A stretch of 64,000 bases of DNA from Leucaena leucocephala (Eukaryota; Streptophyta; Magnoliopsida; Fabales; Fabaceae), in assembly GCA_037074615.1 (NCBI GenBank), contig CM073518.1:6324001-6388000 (forward strand), in the 5' to 3' direction. A program made the position numbers and the translations under genes. The stretch's first letter is position 1, and each line of letters starts with the position of its first letter. Below, one piece after another: positions 1 through 10,800 of this stretch. The notes below the pieces were generated by a model that made no database searches, had not been told where the DNA came from, and saw only the letters and a list, made by a program, of their open reading frames with translations.

Positions 1-146
1 CATAATATAAACTGAAAACCGAATCGAAAGCAAATTACATCAAACAGATGGGATAATAAATTACTCCTTTATCAGGTCGGCTGCTTCTGGCCTATGCAAT
101 CTTTTGCAGATCCCCAAAATTACTGTCTCGAATGCCACCAGCTTTG

Positions 147-635
147 TGTTGGAAATATTTTAAATATTGTGAAAGGGTGTGTCAAAGAAAGAAGTGTCTT
201 CCTGACATGACTCTTGGTTGTGAAAATGTATGTTAAAGAAAGATGTGTCTTTCTAACATAATTCTTGGTTATAAAATGGTATGTTAAAGAAAGAAGTATT
301 TTTCTAACATAACTCTTGAATCTAAGGGACATATGTCTAAAAGACATGTCTCGTGTCCTTCCACAGTCTATAAAAGGGGCTTCTTGATGAAGGAGAAGAA
401 GAGAGAATGTCATAGAGAAACATATAGAGAATACAAAGAGAATGATACACCAATCTTTTGAGATTACTTTATCTTCCACCAGTTATGATTCCCTGTATTT
501 TTACAGGAAGAGTTCGCTTAATCTTGGAGAGAGTCGCTTCCTAATTTGATGAGGGGTCACGAAATATCTCTTAAGGACAGTGTCCTCGGACGCGACTCGA
601 ACTATAAACTTGGTATATTACAGATTTCGCCTATA
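147..635 (+). repeat. 5' LTR of the copia element
   Basis: 489 bp, starting TGTTGGAAAT and ending CCTATA where the 3' LTR has the canonical CA. It holds three tandem 51-bp units (167-217, 218-268, 269-319), each with a TCTTTCTAACATAACTCTTG-like end. A TATAAAAG box at 369-376 is the likely retroelement promoter. Confidence 0.88.
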
Positions 636-2344
636 ATCTTAAGGGATATTCTTTGCTTGTCTTTATCTCTATATGAGAAATTAGACTTTGATGAGAAGTC
701 AAGGAAGTGAGCCTTGTTATGTTGAAAGAGCCGAACCAAAACGGAAGCCATGAAGAAGTTGGTGGATTATCATGAGTACTATGTGAGAGGGAGAAATTTC
801 TGGAACCAGAGGCTTGCGCACATGTTATTTCATCCAACATTGAAGGTCGACGAAAATCGCCATCAAGCACGCCATCCATTGCACTCTACCCAATTAAAGT
901 CTTAATTTTTTCGTGCTTGAGATAAGCATTGGCAGAAGCAGAGCTTGGATCTGGAAAGAAAACAAGAAGAAGATGATAAAGATTGATGGGGGCCCAAATC
1001 ACTGTCGAGGACTTTGTGGTATGTGTCATGAGAACCGGTAGGATTATTTTTTATTTTTGCTTGCTGTCAGTTCTTACTAATTTACGGTTTTAGTTTCTCA
1101 AACTGAGGCAATATGATATGATGGTTAAGAAATATAACCGTTGGCTAATAGCCATATCTGAACCATAAAAAGAGATGACCAAGACAAGAAAACTGTAACC
1201 TCTTTTTCAATCAGAAATTACTCGAATAAATTATTATATATATATATATTATGGAGGAGTAATTTATTCCAGTCATTGACTTTACATATTTGTGTTACAA
1301 AATTATTGTGTGTAGCATTCTCATGAGAAAATATTTAATATGTGAATAGTTATTTTATACATAGATATATCTGTGGTGATTTTGCTTGGAAAATAAATAT
1401 AATTGTGGTTATTATTTATTGGATTATCACATTATATTAGGTGGAATATTCTAATTAATTAGAATGAAAAGGGATTATATGGTATAAAATTCTAATTTGA
1501 TTAGAATTATTATTAAGAAGTTATTGAGATATAATTTAATATTTAAAAGTGTGGGGTATCTAAGATGTAGGATACCTATCAAATTTTATGATAGAAGCAT
1601 GAAAATTTGATCATTTATCTAATGAGAGATAAATATGTTTAATTTTTATGATATTATTACTTGTGGGTATATATTTATCTTAGTATAAATATATATGATA
1701 TGAATTTTTAATGTGGAAAATATATTTTGTAATATTCTACTGCTTCAAATCTAAGTTTGAAAGTATTGATGAATTAAATATGGTTTTATGAATTAAAATC
1801 ATAAATGAATAGTAATGATATATCATGTTGAGATATATATCAAAGTTTGTTGTTAACAGTAATATAATTTTTCTGTAGCTTGAAACAAACATTTTGAGTA
1901 TATAAAAATTTAATCATTTGTCTAGTAGAGAGATAAATGTGTTTAAATTTTTATTATTTATGGGTATATTTATTTTAAAATAAATATACATGATTATCGT
2001 GAAAATATGATTTTAGGTGTTAAAATTATAAAGGAATATATTATCTTAAATGTATTTTAAATATTGGTTTTGAGAACAATAGTGTAATTATTCCTTATGA
2101 TGATAACACATTATTTGAGGGTGTTGTTTGCTCAATTTTTTATGTACAAATTTTGAGAATTTAGTACTAATTATTGTGATATAACATATGAGGATTGAGC
2201 ATATACACATAAAAATTCAATCTCATGAGGAGAATGAAAGAAATATTTGAGGGGTACTATAACTGTTGGTATCATGTATGGTAAATTCCCGTTGTATTAA
2301 AATACACGGATGTTAAGTGATGATTTACCTTGAGTTTATTACTC

Positions 2345-3220
2345 TATAGATTGAGCAGATATACTCACTGCCCAAACAGTGAATATTGAGATGCTCTAAT
2401 AAGGTTATTGAGATACCTTAAAGACACCATGAATTATGGTACACATTATAGTGGATTTACCGCTGTATTAGAATGATACAGTGATGTGAACTGGATCTCA
2501 GATTCAGAAATGTTAAAATCTACTAGTGGTTATGTGTTTATTCTTGGTGGTGGTGCAGTCACATGAAAATTATCCAAGTAAACAATTCTACCCAAATCCT
2601 CAAGGGATTCTGAATTTATTGCTATGGAATTGGCTGACACTGAGGTTAAGTGGTTGAAAACCTTTTAGCAAATATTTTGATGTAAAACCAACATTTAGTG
2701 TTGATGAATTGTGTTTGCTAAATAGCAATAATCTTTGTTAATGACAACAAAAATGTACAACATTTAGTGTTGATGAATTGTGTTTACTAAATAACAATAA
2801 CTTTTGTTAATGATAATAAAGATGTACAACACTTAGTATTGATGAATTGTGTTTGCTAAATAGCAATAACCTTTGTTAAAGATAACAAAGATGTACATCA
2901 TTTAGTGTTGATGAATTGTGTTTGCTAAATAACAATAACATTTGTTAATGATAACAAAGATGTACAACATTTAATGTTGATAAATTGTGTTTGCTAAATG
3001 GCAATAACCTTTGTTAAGGATAACAAAGATTAGCAACACTTATTGTTGATGAGTTATAATTGCGAAATGGCAATAAACATTGTTAAGAGAACAATGGTGC
3101 AATCGTTTGAGATACTATAAGAATAAGCATGCTTAAAAATTGTGGAGTTATCTCAATCGATTTTGGTGAGATCAAAATAGACCTATCGGATCCGTTAACA
3201 AAAACCCTGGGAAGAAAACA
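2345..3220 (+). pseudogene. copia pol RNase H remnant
   Basis: Translation, with stops and small shifts, shows the end of copia polyprotein: RYTHCPNSEYW, LLRYLKDTMNYGTHYSG, SDVNWISDSEMLKSTSGYVF, RDSEFIAMELADTEVKWLK, then after a tandem-repeat array the terminal DPLTKTLG at 3189-3212. In intact elements the piece between WLK and DPLTK is about 80 residues; here it is replaced by six 69-bp repeats. The reading frame has in-frame stops, so it is not functional. Confidence 0.75.
2687..3101 (+). repeat. six tandem 69-bp units inside the copia remnant
   Basis: About six consecutive units beginning near 2687, 2758, 2827, 2896, 2965 and 3033. Each has a core TTGATGAATTGTGTTTGCTA followed by AATARCAATAA and CTTTGTTAA. 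The inner four are most alike and the last is the most diverged. The period (69) is a multiple of three. Confidence 0.85.
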
Positions 3221-3824
3221 ATTAAAATGTTGAGACATTGAGGGGAATAGGACTAAAACTAGTGTGATTATGACAGTGATGGCAACCCAACCTTTGTGAT
3301 TGGTGATCCCATGAAGAAGGTTCAATGGGTAAGAACAAGTCGCTTGTTAGTACTGCTAGCACCAAAATATTATTACTGGTCATTTCCTATGGTGTGTGAT
3401 AAAGTGTTATATTGTATAGAGGAGGATGAGCAAAAGCTCTTAATGATTTTAAATCCCACGGGATGGTGTATTATGTGCAGATACACTTAAAGAAATCACC
3501 TATATGAATGAGGAGTGTGAGCCGCTCCTATGAGATCGTGGCGAAATCTCTAGAGCATTCGTTAAAAATGGGACACACGCATGGTTGCCTAACGCGCAAA
3601 ACCGCTCAGTAAATAGTGAAAATGTAGGGGTATAATATGGCTGTTAGTACCTCTGGTATACACCCAAGAAATGCTGGTTCATAGTCCCGAGGACTACTAG
3701 CATTTCTGTGTACAAAGTATTATCGATCTAGGTCTGGTTCATAGTCCAAAGGACTACTGGATACAATGATTATATCCATGTATAGAACTCATCTAATGGT
3801 GTTTCTTTGACACATGTGGGGGAT

Positions 3825-4362
3825 TGTTGGAAATATTTTAAATATTGTGAAAATGTGTGTCAAAGAAAGAAGTGTCTTTCTGACATGACTCTTGGTTGTA
3901 AAAATGTATGTTAAAGAAAGATGCGTCTTTCTAACATAACTCTTGATTGTGAAAGGGTATACTGAAGAAGGAGGTATCTTTCTAACATAATTCTTGGTTG
4001 TGAAAGGGTATGTTGAAGAAAGAAGTGTCTTTCTAACATAACTCTTGAATATAAGGGACATATGTCTAAAAGACATGTCTCGTGTCCTTCCACAATCTAT
4101 AAAAGAGGCTTCTTGATGAAGGAGAAGAAGAGAGAATATCATAGAGAAACATATAGAGAATACAAAGAATGATACACCAATCTTTTGAGATTATTTTATA
4201 TTCCACCAGTTATATTTTTCTATATTTTTACAGGAAGAGTTCGCTTAATTCTGGAGAGAGTCGTTTCCTAATTTAATGAGGGGTTGCGAAATATCTCTTA
4301 AGGATAGTGTCTTCGGACGCGACTCGAACTATAAACTTGTTATATTATAGATTTCGCCTACA
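3825..4362 (+). repeat. 3' LTR of the copia element
   Basis: 538 bp, TG...CA bounded. It aligns along its whole length with the 5' LTR but carries four 51-bp units (3845-3895, 3896-3946, 3947-3997, 3998-4048) instead of three. That one unit minus a 2-bp indel accounts for the 49-bp length difference. Confidence 0.88.
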
Positions 4363-4969
4363 CTTTGAATATGGCAGTTCCAGTTCTTTCTCAACAGCTA
4401 CGAAATTTAAACTACAATCTTTGTGATATCCCCGCCACACTAACAGGGCAGATTACAGCACAGAATACTCTATGTCCAAGCCATCTTACTCCATAAGATA
4501 AAAAGAGTCGTATAGATTATAGATTAATTAATTTTAGAACTTGTAGTGATTGCTTGTTTAGCTATATCTTTACGCATTTTACTTTACTGCTGGCATACTT
4601 TTGAAGTTAAAAGTCACGAGCGTTTTTACTAATTTTTCAAGGACATTCACTAATTGGTCCTTCCAACAATATCAACCAGACAAAGTATTAAAGTACTGGA
4701 AGCATGAGAAGCATACTTTATAATGAATGTTCGTCTCGCTGCATTTGGAGACCTGAAAACAAAATATTGGAAGCTCATGCATCTGAAAATGGAGACAAGA
4801 TATGGTTGCAAATGATCGATACTCATGTTGAATTCATACCCCTGTAATTAGTCCCCGCGTACCCAATCCGCATAACGACCTTTTTCTTGCGGGCAGGTTC
4901 CCATTTGAAAACTGATTCTGAAGGAGTAAAGAGGGGGAAGACAGGGAATCGAAGGCTTGGAATAGTCAT

Positions 4970-5589
4970 TGTTTTCGAAGAAAACTGGGCGCGAACTGTG
5001 AAGCCAGCTTTCGCACTCGGCTTAAATCACTGCCATGCTCGAGAATAATATAGTTTGTCAGAATCTGTGAATTCGGTCGTGATATTTTACTTTGGAAGAT
5101 TGTTCTTTCTTGCTCAGGATTTTTGGCACGTGTGAGTCCTTCAATCAAAGCGCATCCGATAAAAATAAAAAATTATTTTGTTGGAAAAACAATTATTTTA
5201 GAAATTAAAGTGTATATTTAAAAAAAAATCCACAAAATTACCCTTTAAACTTTAATCCTTCGGTTGTGAAAGATTAATTCCTTAAATTACCCCCGACCCC
5301 AAGCATCATATTCAAGATAGTGTGAGGCATATAAGAGATTTTGAATTTTGATTTCTCAAGAATTTTGATTTCTCAAGGTCTAACCTGTTCCACTAAATTT
5401 AACCCAATTGATATATATTAATATTTTTTATTAAATATATATATTTTTATTAGAGATAATTTTATTTGAGATATTATTAGATACTAAATATAAGCATATT
5501 TTTTAATAGGGATTCGAACCTTAATTTGTTATATTATGATAGACTAATCCTTCTATTAGACCCTATATTATTATATTAATATTTTTTGA
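4970..5589. other. intergenic, no gene seen
   Basis: The first ~180 bases are probably the leader and promoter side of the dead pseudouridine synthase gene. The rest is AT-rich with no coding signal that I can support. Confidence 0.6.
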
Positions 5590-5765
5590 TAAAATTAAAG
5601 GTAAAGGTACGTCCAATACCTTAAAGTAATTTTAGAAGAGTAATTAGCACCTAAAATATTTAAGGATACAATTAATACCCTGAATTAATTTTGGAGGTGC
5701 GACCAGCATCCTAAAATATTTAAGAGTGAAATTAACACCTTGAACTAATTTTAGAAGTACAACCA

Positions 5766-7010
5766 CACTGCTGGAAAATAGGCTTTTTAAAGCCCCATTT
5801 TTAAACCGGTCACTGCGGAGACGGTTTAAAAAAAATGACCGGTGGCATTTTTGTAAATAAGATGAAATATTTACACCGGTCGTTAAATATGACCGCTGTA
5901 AAAAGTAATGACCGGTGTAAAAAGTCATGAGCGGTGGCATTTTTGTAAATAAGGTGAAATATTTACACCGGTCGTAAAATATGACCGCTGTAAAAAGTCA
6001 TGACCGGTGTAAAAAGTCATGAGCGGTGGCATTTTTGTAAATAAGGTGAAATATTTACACCGGTCGTAAAATATGACCGCTGTAAAAAGTCATGAGCGGT
6101 GGCATTAATTTTTTACGATTCCCTATCTTCACAAATCATATCGTCGTCCCTGGAGAAAACTAGCCAAGGGAGAACACATGGTGACAGGAAGCTCCACCTT
6201 CGTAACACACTGTCTAAAGCTCGCCGAAGAAGAAGACCTAGATATGCGATGACCCATACCTGTACTCGTTGTTCTCTATTGTTGAAGTCAGTCGTTGTAA
6301 CCTCTAAAGCTCACCAAAGAAGAAGATCTAGATCTGCGATGGTGGGTGTCTATTTTTTTGTTCATTTCTTTCTCAATTTTGTTTAAATATATTTCTGTTC
6401 ACTTTTAACTGGGTAAGTCGGAGGAATTGTGACTATGTTTCTGTGATATCTTTAATTAGGTAACGGCGTTTCTAGGTTTTCGTTTTTATATATATATTTG
6501 AGTTTTTGCCTCGTTTATTTCTGGGTTCTGTTTAAATATATTTTTGTTTGCTTTTGAGCAGGTAACCAAAAGGAATTGTGACGATGTTTTTGTGATATCT
6601 TCAATTAGGTGATGATGTTTATGGGTTTTCATTTCTGCGCATATATCTAAGTTTTTGTTTCTTTCGTTTCTGGGTTCTTTAGCTTTTTCTTTCTTCCTCT
6701 TTTTTGTTCTCTGCTTGCATTTTACAGGTACCTATTCTTCTTCATCACTCTTCTCCTCCTTCAGATTTGTGACGAAGAAGAAAATAATTTTGGATCTAGA
6801 GTTTTTTTATTCTGATTTTTTTTTATTTTGACATTACTTTTTAAACCGGTTGTATGAAATAACCGATTTAAAAAAACTGATTGTTTACACCGGTCATATA
6901 CAACCGGTGTAGAATATTAAACTTTTTACACGGGCTGTTTCTACACCGGATCAAAGTTCGGTGTATAAGTCCATTTTCAACCGATTTAGAAAGCCTTTTT
7001 TCCAGCCGTG
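5766..7010. mobile_element. non-autonomous CACTA (En/Spm-type) transposon
   Basis: 1,245 bp. The left end is CACTGCTGGAAAATAGGCTT and the right end, reverse-complemented, CACGGCTGGAAAAAAGGCTT, i.e. near-matching terminal inverted repeats. The 3-bp duplication CCA sits at 5763-5765 and 7011-7013, as expected for the superfamily. Removing the element plus one CCA rejoins the foldback sequence (GTACAACCAGCACCCTAAA), which agrees with the related, uninterrupted site near 31533. ACCGGT-containing subterminal repeats occur at both ends (5804-6105 and 6844-6990). There is no transposase; the interior (6105-6780) is unlike the ends. Confidence 0.88.
5841..6103. repeat. ~92-bp subterminal tandem repeats of the CACTA element
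   Basis: GGTGGCAT recurs at 5841, 5933, 6025 and 6099 (spacings 92, 92, 74). Each unit contains ACCGGTCGT, ATGACCGCTGTAAAAAGT and GAGCGGTGGC. Arrays like this are where CACTA transposases bind. Confidence 0.85.
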
Positions 7011-7819
7011 CCAGCACCCTAAAGTATTTTACTTTATACAATTTTACCCATTCGCTAACAAAAATACTAATTTTCTTTCGATGCATGTCACATAAATTTT
7101 TTATTTCGACACATTATTATTTAAAACACCACATGTGTAATATTATTTTAATAAATTGTACTAAATAAACTATAAATTTTTTTAATATTTACATATAAAT
7201 TTCATACAATATCAATTTTAAGGTTTATTTAGTACTTTATTTAAATAATATGACGCATATGACTATTTAAATAATAATATATCAAAATAAAAAATTTATA
7301 TGACATAGATAGGACAAAGTTTTATATTTCTATCAGTGAAAAGGTAAAATTATACTAATTTAAATACTCTAGGGTGCTAATGATACTTCTAAAATTAATT
7401 TAAGATACTAATTATACCTTTAAATATTTTAGAGTATTAATTACATTTTTTAAATTAATTTAAAATATTAATTATATCTTTAAATATTTTAAAATATTAA
7501 TTATTTTTTTAAAATTATTTTAAGGTGTTACACTTTATCATAAAATTACTTATGAGGTCTAGTAATATTTAACTGGATTTTCTAGTCAGGGTTCGAATCC
7601 GTACATTTGTCAAGGCCCATTTAACTTGTCCAAAAAAATTAAAGAAAAAAGAAAAGGCAAGTTGGCAATCTTCCTTGCTTGCTGTCTTTGTTCGCTTTGA
7701 TGTAGCCACCGAGCTCTGCCATCCTCCTTCCTATCTATCCTCTTCCTTCGTTAAACCCTATAAGCTTCTCTCTGCAACCTCCCTCGACGTCGTCTCTGGT
7801 TCCTTTACCAGAAGGAGCC

Positions 7820-10800
7820 ATGAATCTCTCCAATCCCATCACATCTCCTTCCCCCCAGCACCACTCTTCTTCATTTCCTTCCCCCTTTCCTAATCCAAAT
7901 CCTCTTCTTATCAGAACCACTTCTATTCTTCCCAAACGCCGCCGGTTCAGAGTCTCCTTCCCTCGAAATTCATCGGCCTCCCTTGACCAACCTGCGCCTT
8001 CCCCGCCTCCCCCATCTATTATCCGAGCTCAGAAGGAGCTCACGGGAATTGAGGTTGTCGTTGACAAATTATCGCCGCCCCTGAGGTTGGCCACTTCCGC
8101 CATTATCGTCGCTGGGGCTGTGGCCGCAGGATATGGGTTGGGTCTTCAGTTTGGTCGGAACCGAAATGCTGCCATTGGTGGTGCTGTTGCACTCGGTGTG
8201 GCCGGCGGGGCTGCTGCGTACACTTTGAATGCGTGTGCTCCGCAAGTTGCAGCCGTGAATTTGCATAATTATGTGGCTGGTTTTGACGACCCTGCTCAGT
8301 TGAAGAAGGAAGACATCGAGAGCATTGCAAACAAGTAAGTTTCAACGGTAATTATCTGTTTTCTCCCCGTCGAATTAACTAAACAGGGTTATGAAACTGA
8401 TGAAATTGTAAGTGCCGAGCTAGTTGATGCTAAACGGGGTTATAGCTGCTTAAAATTGTAGTACCGACGAAATTGTAGTCTAGTATTGGTCATCATTGTC
8501 TTGGCGCGACAGTATTCATTCTCCCAGTGCTCTTGGGATAGCAGTCAAGTATATTTATATTTCTGCTACTTTCAACTTTGTAGCAAGTAATCATTCTATT
8601 TTGATAATACTAACGTTAGCAGAATTCTGTATGCTTTACTTTGCTAGTAACTCATTTTTTGATTCTTTCCTTGCCTATTTTAACTTCATTTATTTTGAAA
8701 TGATTAATCTTTCAGGTACGGTGTCAGCAAGCAAGATGAGGCATTCAAAGCAGAGATTTGTGAGATATATAGTCAGTAAGTAACAAATTCAAATGCTATT
8801 AAGTTTCCTGATTTAATGGCTTTTAATCTTATCCAATTTTTGCATATGCCAGTGATATTATGCAAGAAAAACAAGTTATATTTGGCTCAGATTTCCTGCA
8901 AGGCTACTGAGTTTTGTTTCAAATGATTTATTTGTATTGAACTCGCCATTCAGGTTTGTCTCTTCTGTGCTTCCTCCTGGTGGCCAGGAACTTAAAGGTG
9001 ATGAGGTTGATAGGATCATTAACTTTAAAAATTCTTTAGGAATTGATGATCCAGATGCAGCTGCTATGCATATAGAGGTATTCTTGTACTAATTATGTGT
9101 ATGCCTGCGGTGAATGGGTATATTTATTAATGTTGGTCTAATGGAAGCAGTTCCATATCTTACTGGTTTGGTGCTTCTTCACCTTCAGATTGGTAGGAAA
9201 TATTTCAGGCAAAGGCTTGAAGTTGGTGATCGCGATGCTGATATTGAGCAGCGTCGGGTAAGTCTAGTGTACTACCATCTCAACTATATAGAAGAACCCC
9301 TTAAGTTAAATTTTGGAGCTTAACCTCTGTTAGTGAGTCTCAAGTGCAGGCATTTCAGAAGTTGATATATGTGTCAAATCTTGTTTTTGGAGAAGCATCA
9401 TCTTTCCTTCTACCTTGGAAGCGGGTTTTCAAGGTCACTGATTCCCAGGTATTATTAACGGTATTATTAACGTGATGGGACTACTGTATATATTCATGCG
9501 CTTTAAAAAGAAGGAACCTTTTCCAGTGTGTATTGTATTTTGTTGTTGTTTCACGCATATGATCTCATTTGTTCTGATTTGTGCATCCTTATTTTTTCTT
9601 GGTGTTCTCTTTTTCTTCCTATGATGATCCGTTGATACTTGATTCTTTAGGTTGAGGTAGCTATTCGTGATAATGCTCAGAGATTATATGCTTCCAAGAT
9701 GAAATCAGTTGGCAGAGGTATTATGAAATGTATCTGTGCCTTAAATAATCATTAGTGTAATGAAATTTTTTTAGCATTTTGTGCTCAATCCTCATGTTGA
9801 GCTGTCACAATTTATTTACTTTCTAAAATATGCTCTACACTCGTGCGAAGATACTACGAAGCTACTTTGGTTCACTTTTAATTTGCCGTAGTGCATTGTC
9901 AGTCTATTAGTGGTGAGAAATTCTTTGTACTCTTCATTGTTCTCTAGTTTATCATGCATACATATATGTTTCTTAGTAAAGCCTTATAGTTGAGAATATT
10001 TATTTATAGTCATTTTTGACCTAGTAAATCTATCTGACATGTTGGAGTTTATTACGTAGTTCTCTAAACAATAAATTATTGGCAGATATTGATGCAGGAC
10101 AACTTGTTACACTCAGAGAGGCCCAAGTTTTGTATCGCCTTTCTGATGAGGTGCTTTTTTGAACTTAAATAGAATTTTCAGCCTTACAACTTTTATTTTA
10201 CTACTAGTGCACTTGTTATGGTGGTATATTCTACTGCTTATTAAACAAGAGGATTTTTTCCTTCGAAGCTTGCTGAGAGTTTGTTTAAGGAGCGTACAAG
10301 GAAATTGGCTGAGGAAAATATTTCAGAGGCTGTTAGTATACTTAAATCCCGCACACGAGCAGGGTAAGATTGCTTCTTCAACAAAAAAAAAATTGTTTTC
10401 ATAATCATGTTCTTTAGTGATCAATGTCTTGGATTTTCCTAACTTCAATGACTGAGCTTGAATATTTTGCCAATTCCCAAAAGTACAAATTCATGTGAAA
10501 TATTGAATTTGGTATTGTTTTGTCTTGCCATTCGCTTGTTCTGTTCTTGCCTTTGATTTTGCTAATGTAAGCAATTTGAAAATGTGGAATTTTCACCTTC
10601 TAAACAATTTAGTTTTCCAGTCCTGGAGTTGGTCAGGCAGTGGAGGAGCTTGATAAAATACTGGCATTCAATGATCTACTTGTCTCATTAAAGAATCATC
10701 CAGATGTTGATCGCTTTGCCCGTGGTGTTGGTCCAGTTTCATTAATTGGTGAACTTCCTAGCTATTTATTTTTGTTGTTTTTCTCCATCAAAGCTTTGAA

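Larger units (their letters stand above)
147..4362 (+). mobile_element. degenerate Ty1/copia LTR retrotransposon
   Basis: Two direct LTRs (147-635 and 3825-4362) bound a 3.2 kb interior, and the host CTTTG is duplicated on both sides (142-146 and 4363-4367), so this is a complete insertion. A purine tract (GTGGGGGA) lies directly before the 3' LTR, and TGTTGG opens each LTR. The interior keeps only the end of copia pol (RNase H, about 2345-3220). I see no gag, protease, integrase or reverse transcriptase, and no convincing primer-binding site after the 5' LTR. Between about 1220 and 2300 it is very AT-rich and holds a diverged direct repeat (about 1600-1710 against 1905-2010). The LTRs differ at roughly 6% of aligned bases by eye, so the insertion is not recent. 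Confidence 0.88.
65..4969 (-). pseudogene. tRNA pseudouridine synthase (TruA/PUS1-like) pseudogene split by a copia element
   Basis: The minus strand carries the first exons of a pseudouridine synthase, the enzyme family that isomerises uridines in tRNA. Exon 1 (4969-4840) starts MTIPSLRF and contains KKKVVMRIGYAGTNYRG. Exon 2 (about 4752-4719) gives LQMQRDEHSL. Exon 3 runs 4397-4368 and resumes at 146-65 beyond the retrotransposon, giving EKELE, then AIFKAGGIRDSNFGDLQKIA, a stop, then ARSSRPDKGV. That last stretch is the family's catalytic SSRTDKGVH loop; its aspartate is kept but the Thr is Pro. Defects: the copia insertion, a Trp-to-TAG stop before ARSS, a one-base deletion between ELE and AIF, and no GT at the expected exon 2 donor. 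The rest of the gene lies left of the window or is gone. Family assignment is firm; exon 2 and 3 borders are inferred. Confidence 0.8.
5590..7545. mobile_element. foldback / long-inverted-repeat element, copy A (interrupted by CACTA)
   Basis: Without the nested insertion (5766-7010) this is about 690 bp that reads as one imperfect palindrome. The left arm has repeated CCTAAAATATTTAAG and CTAATTTTAGAAGTAC blocks; the right arm carries the same blocks in reverse complement (7370-7540). The inner parts of both arms hold CACATAAATTTTTTATTT-like sequence facing each other. No ORF. A second copy lies at about 31385-32070. The outer borders are approximate and I could not fix a target-site duplication. 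Confidence 0.7.

Noticed and set aside
120..479. Antisense ORF with repeated YVRKT..LSLTY peptides (and its twin at 3789-4142)
   Set aside because: It is the complement of the 51-bp LTR repeats; the repeating peptide only reflects the repeat period.
2687..3101. Regularly spaced repeats, CRISPR-like at first glance
   Set aside because: The units are contiguous with no unique spacers, inside a plant retrotransposon.
65..4439. An alternative open frame across the rejoined copia site, reading VAVEKELELPYSKLVAF and on to a stop
   Set aside because: The other frame carries the conserved pseudouridine synthase motifs (KAGGIRDSNF, SSRPDKGV); the open frame is a by-product of the one-base deletion.
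7588..7602. GGGTTCGAATCC, like a tRNA B box
   Set aside because: No matching A box, acceptor stem or anticodon arm could be folded around it.
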